In this document: positions 60,722 to 64,000 of the stretch, in pieces
Numbering within the stretch: the stretch's first letter is position 1
Layout of the letters: each line of letters begins with the position of its first letter
DNA from: an uncultured Lachnospiraceae bacterium
GTDB taxonomy: Bacteria > Bacillota > Clostridia > Lachnospirales > Lachnospiraceae
DNA: 64,000 nt
Direction of reading: 5' to 3'
Assembly (NCBI GenBank): GCA_947173495.1
Contig: CAMWFQ010000002.1
Location: 62,001-126,000 of the forward strand
Program-made: the position numbers and the translations under genes
The notes under the pieces: model-generated
Databases searched by the model: none
Told to the model about the DNA's origin: nothing
What the model saw: only the letters and a program-made list of their open reading frames with translations

Positions 60722-61363
60722 TTATGCTTCGACTCCGCATTTTCCACACACATCCGCCAGAACACACCTGTCACAATAAGGCTTCGTCCTTGCCGTACAC
60801 ACTTCTCTGCCGTGATAGACCAGGCGATGGCAGAAATCACTTCCTTCTTCTCTGGGAATCAGCTTCCACAAAATCATTTCCACTTTTTTAGGATCTCGGA
60901 TCCCATCCACAAGCCCCATGCGGTTCACCAGCCGGATACAATGGGTGTCTGTCACAATCGCCGGCTTTCCAAACACATCGCCCATAATCAGATTTGCACT
61001 TTTACGCCCTACTCCGGGAAGTTTTAAAAGCCTGTCAAAATCATCCGGCACCTTTCCGCCGTATTCTTCCTTCAAAATCTTCATGCAGGCACTGATATCT
61101 CTTGCCTTGCTGTGTCCTAATCCACAGGGCTTTACAATCTCTTCGATTTCTTCCACGGAAGCTGATGCCAGCGCATCCACGTCCGGAAATTTCCGGTACA
61201 GGTCCTGCACCACCACATTAACTCTGGCATCCGTACACTGAGCCGCCAGCCGTACGCTGACCAAAAGCTTCCACGCCTGATTATAATCCAGCGTACATCC
61301 TGCATCCGGGTATTCTTTTTTTAAGCGTTCTATGATAACAAGCGCCAGTTCTTCTTTTGTCAT
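60722..61363 (-). CDS. nth: Endonuclease III
   Basis: Bifunctional DNA glycosylase/AP lyase removing oxidised pyrimidines. The 213 residues include LLVSVRLAAQCTDARVN, the helix-hairpin-helix LPGVGRKSANLIMGDVF with catalytic Lys, the catalytic Asp in IVTDTHCIR, and the [4Fe-4S] cysteines in CTARTKPYCDRCVLADVC (first spacing one residue longer than in E. coli). The ATG at 61363 takes its GAGG from the adjoining family B repeat. Confidence 0.95.
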   Translation of the reverse strand: MTKEELALVIIERLKKEYPDAGCTLDYNQAWKLLVSVRLAAQCTDARVNVVVQDLYRKFPDVDALASASVEEIEEIVKPCGLGHSKARDISACMKILKEEYGGKVPDDFDRLLKLPGVGRKSANLIMGDVFGKPAIVTDTHCIRLVNRMGLVDGIRDPKKVEMILWKLIPREEGSDFCHRLVYHGREVCTARTKPYCDRCVLADVCGKCGVEA

Positions 61364-61368
61364 TTTTT

Positions 61369-61491
61369 CCTCATTTCCGCGCTTCTTTGTTGCGCAAAGC
61401 CATTATATGGCTAAAGCATATAATATTAACGAGTTTGCGGCAGGCAGCGCGCAGACACAAATCCCTCCATTGAAAATTTTATTTTTCAATC
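61369..61491 (-). repeat. Family B structured repeat, copy 2, carrying the nth ribosome binding site
   Basis: A 123-bp element like that before argR, ending directly at nth. Minus strand: AT hairpin (ATTGAAAA/TTTTCAAT), TTTGTG paired with CGCAAA, then an extra hairpin of about 32 nt (ATTATATG / CATATAAT) not present in copy 1, then TTGCGCA, and GCGCGGAAATGAGG with the ribosome binding site. A TTG-started frame of 28 codons (KNKIFNGGICVCALPAANSL...) preceded by GGAGG runs through it and stops within the extra hairpin. Confidence 0.7.
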
Positions 61492-61573
61492 GCTACACCT
61501 CCTGCATACAACAGGTAAAGCCTGTCTTACCTTCGGCTATAGACAGCCTGCCAGTTCCTCGTGAATCCGGACG

Positions 61574-64000
61574 TCAGCCTTCCTGTTGGAACAGAAATCT
61601 GCGCAATACCTGCAGGAGCTCTTTCATATCGATAGGCTTTGCCACATGAGCATTCATGCCGCAGTCCAGACAGATCTGCACATCATTGTCAAAGGCATCT
61701 GCTGTCATTGCAATAATGGGAAGATCCTTGTCTCCCCTCTCAAGCGCCCGGATCGCTCTCGTCGCATCGTAGCCATCCATCACCGGCATACGGATATCCA
61801 TCAGTATCAGCTTATAATATCCCACCTCTGATTGTTTGAACATATCAACGCATACCTGTCCGTTCTCCGCACGCTCTGTCTCAAATCCAAAAGCGGAAAG
61901 GAGTTCATCTGCAATTTCCCAGTTAATGTCAATGTCTTCCGCCAGCAGGATCCTGATTCCGGCAAAATCCAGCTCTTCCGTCTCCTTTTTCTCCTCTTTG
62001 GCCGCATTTCCCTCCACATATTTCTTTAAGCCGTGATACAGCGTGGATTTAAACAGCGGCTTTGCGATAAAGCCTTCGATTCCCGTATTGACGATCTCTT
62101 CCTCAATCTCATTCCAGCCATAGGCTGAGATCAGGAAAATTGGAATATCCTTACCCACCCTTTTGTGAATTTCATGTATGGTCTGCAGCCCGTCCATATT
62201 GGGCATCTTCCAGTCGATCAGCACAAAACGGTAATCGTCGTTTCTCCGGTGCCGTTCTGCAATCATTTCTACCGCATTCCTGCCGTCCATCGTCCATTCT
62301 GCGTGAACGCCCAGCTCTTCCAGATTGGAAACCGCGCTCAGACAAAGCTGCTCATTGTCGTCCACTACCAGTATGTTCCATGCCGGAAGTTTCATTTCCT
62401 GTATGGATTCCGCCTTCTTCAAATCCAGAATAATATGGAAAGTGCTCCCTTTTCCCGGCTCGCTGACGAGTCCGATCCTTCCTCCCATGAGGTCCACGAT
62501 TTTCTTGGAGATCGCGGTGCCCAGCCCGGTTCCGGTCGTTCTCTGCACCACATCCGAATCGTCTCTGGAAAAAGCATCCCAGATCTTCTCCTGAAACTCT
62601 TTTGACATTCCAATACCATTATCCGCAACTTCTATATGCGTGCATACATATTCTCCGCCCTTGGCAGAAGGCTCCTGATAAAGATATACGTCAATCCTGC
62701 CCTCCTCCTGGGTAAATTTAACCGCATTGGACAAAAGATTGATCAGAACCTGATTCAGGCGTACCTCGTCACAATATACCTCCTCCGAGAGAATGTCTCT
62801 GATAAAAATATCAAAATACTGATGTTTGGCCTTCACCTGAGGCTGCATAATATTTACGGCATCATCCATGATCTCCTTCAGGGAAAGCGGATTCATATTC
62901 AATGTCATCTTTCCGCTTTCAATCTTGGACATATCCAGTACATCATTGATCAGCCCCAGAAGGTGTTTACTGGAGAGCAGAACCTTTTTCAGACAGTCCT
63001 CTATCCGTTCCGGATTGTCCGAATTTTTCATGGCAATCTCCGTCATTCCTATGATCGCGTTCATCGGGGTACGGATATCATGGCTCATGCTGGATAAGAA
63101 TTCGCTCTTTGCATGACTGGCGCGGACCGCTTCCCGCTTTGCTTTGTCCAGATTTCGCATCTGCTCCGTAGCCAGTTGCATATATTTGACAAAGACCACT
63201 ACCATAGCGATCAGAATGATCATGGAAGAAGCCAGCATGATTCCCAGTCTCACTTTATCCAGTCTTGTGATTGCCTCATTTAAAACACTGGTCTTCATCA
63301 CACTGATCAGGTACCAGGTCGTATTGTCAGAAAGGGGGGCGCAATAGATCTGCTGTTCTTCTCCGCCCACGGATATATTATCACTATAGATTCCATGAAC
63401 ATCCATTGCCTCTCTCAGCAGCCGGGCATAATCTTCCTTCTCTTTTCCGTTGTAGACATCATAGATCTCCATGATCCGCTCAAAATAGTTACTGCGAAAA
63501 GCGTCCCCGCTTCTCACTACAAAATAGCCTTCCTTATCAATGATATGAGAATATACCCTTCCATTCTCTTCGTCCAGATACAACACACGGGTCAGATAAT
63601 CCATGGAAATTCCCGCCACCAGAGCGGCGGTCTTTTCTCCATCCTCCAGGGTATAGGCGGCCGGCTGACCCAGCATCAGGAACTTGTCTCCCTGTTCATT
63701 GATTCCCTGGGCGACAATTTCTTTCTTCGTCTGCAGTGTTTCTACAACATCGCTTCTACTGCTGAAATCAATATCATCTCCGAATATTTTCACCAGTCTC
63801 CCATCCGCTGTACAGAATCCCAGATAGGTGAAATTCCTGATCGAAGCACTGTCAGTAAGCTTCTCCTCCATCTTTTCTTTGTATTCCGGTGAATCCTGAG
63901 AGACACTGCTTACAATTCCCGATACCTGCTCCAGACGCAGGCTGATGATTGATTCAAATTTCTGCTGCAGCTGCGTATTCACTTCTTCCATGTATATTTC
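61574..64000 (-). CDS. Hybrid sensor histidine kinase with two receiver domains (5' end cut by window edge)
   Basis: At least 808 codons in frame to the window edge with no upstream stop; an internal ATG at 63991 has no visible ribosome binding site, and a first membrane helix is missing, so the start lies outside. Visible parts, counted from that ATG: an extracellular cache-like sensor (about 1-245), membrane helix IMLASSMIILIAMVVVFVKY, the HisKA site SMSHDIRTPMNAIIGM (His near 302), an HATPase domain ending DLMGGRIGLVSEPGKGSTFH, then two receivers with LIDWKMPNMDG and LMDIRMPVMDG. No HPt or DNA-binding domain. Target unknown. Confidence 0.9.
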   Translation of the reverse strand, partial: EIYMEEVNTQLQQKFESIISLRLEQVSGIVSSVSQDSPEYKEKMEEKLTDSASIRNFTYLGFCTADGRLVKIFGDDIDFSSRSDVVETLQTKKEIVAQGINEQGDKFLMLGQPAAYTLEDGEKTAALVAGISMDYLTRVLYLDEENGRVYSHIIDKEGYFVVRSGDAFRSNYFERIMEIYDVYNGKEKEDYARLLREAMDVHGIYSDNISVGGEEQQIYCAPLSDNTTWYLISVMKTSVLNEAITRLDKVRLGIMLASSMIILIAMVVVFVKYMQLATEQMRNLDKAKREAVRASHAKSEFLSSMSHDIRTPMNAIIGMTEIAMKNSDNPERIEDCLKKVLLSSKHLLGLINDVLDMSKIESGKMTLNMNPLSLKEIMDDAVNIMQPQVKAKHQYFDIFIRDILSEEVYCDEVRLNQVLINLLSNAVKFTQEEGRIDVYLYQEPSAKGGEYVCTHIEVADNGIGMSKEFQEKIWDAFSRDDSDVVQRTTGTGLGTAISKKIVDLMGGRIGLVSEPGKGSTFHIILDLKKAESIQEMKLPAWNILVVDDNEQLCLSAVSNLEELGVHAEWTMDGRNAVEMIAERHRRNDDYRFVLIDWKMPNMDGLQTIHEIHKRVGKDIPIFLISAYGWNEIEEEIVNTGIEGFIAKPLFKSTLYHGLKKYVEGNAAKEEKKETEELDFAGIRILLAEDIDINWEIADELLSAFGFETERAENGQVCVDMFKQSEVGYYKLILMDIRMPVMDGYDATRAIRALERGDKDLPIIAMTADAFDNDVQICLDCGMNAHVAKPIDMKELLQVLRRFLFQQEG

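Overview
The window looks like a chromosomal segment of an anaerobic, endospore-forming gut bacterium of the Lachnospiraceae/Clostridia type. The evidence is a complete eight-gene spoIIIA sporulation operon, the clostridial gene order asp23-nusB-xseA-xseB-ispA-dxs-tlyA-nadK-argR-recN, a ferredoxin-dependent indolepyruvate oxidoreductase, strong GGAGG-type ribosome binding sites, and plant/host-glycan utilisation genes. This assignment is inference from gene content; no 16S gene is present. Nearly every gene is on the minus strand, so transcription runs from high to low coordinates. Only the TetR regulator at 33.3-33.9 kb is on the plus strand.

Layout: (1) 0-8.8 kb, a core operon for envelope stress (Asp23), NusB, ExoVII, isoprenoids (IspA, Dxs), TlyA, NAD kinase, ArgR and RecN (cut by the window edge). 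(2) 8.9-13 kb, a transglutaminase-like lipoprotein, RF3 and DeoB. (3) 13-18.4 kb, spoIIIAA-AH. (4) 18.6-21.1 kb, pnp and rpsO. (5) 21.2-33.9 kb, an accessory block: beta-glucuronidase, GH27 alpha-galactosidase, a double GH43 protein, then a 1437-residue cell-surface coiled-coil/GLUG protein coupled to an MMPL exporter and a divergent TetR regulator. (6) 34-37.5 kb, an EamA permease and a pantothenate salvage set (PanT-CoaX-CoaBC). (7) 37.6-49.3 kb, a plant-glycoside locus: two sugar ABC permeases, a binding lipoprotein, GH78 rhamnosidase, YesM/YesN two-component system and GH3 glucosidase, with no ATPase. (8) 49.5-57.5 kb, a seven-gene arylpyruvate/arylacetyl-CoA operon (thioesterase, acyl-CoA ligase, Na+ symporter, IorA, IorB, PaaK, ACT protein) from one promoter with a palindromic operator. 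(9) 57.6-60.5 kb, an ArsR-controlled zinc/cadmium efflux system whose metal-binding domain is a separate small protein. (10) 60.7-64 kb, endonuclease III and a hybrid histidine kinase cut by the window edge.

The most unusual signal lies between genes. Two families of structured repeats recur in intergenic gaps, always in the same orientation as transcription. Family A (about 121-126 bp; 18474-18594, 45717-45842, 51366-51486, and a half copy near 35791-35828) folds into three successive stem-loops whose arms change in a compensatory way between copies, which suggests an RNA structure under selection. Family B (1887-1978 and 61369-61491) sits directly against the start codons of argR and nth and supplies their ribosome binding site; it also contains a possible pseudoknot and a conserved short reading frame.

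No tRNA, rRNA, CRISPR array, insertion sequence or phage gene was seen. No gap longer than about 300 bases lacks a gene.
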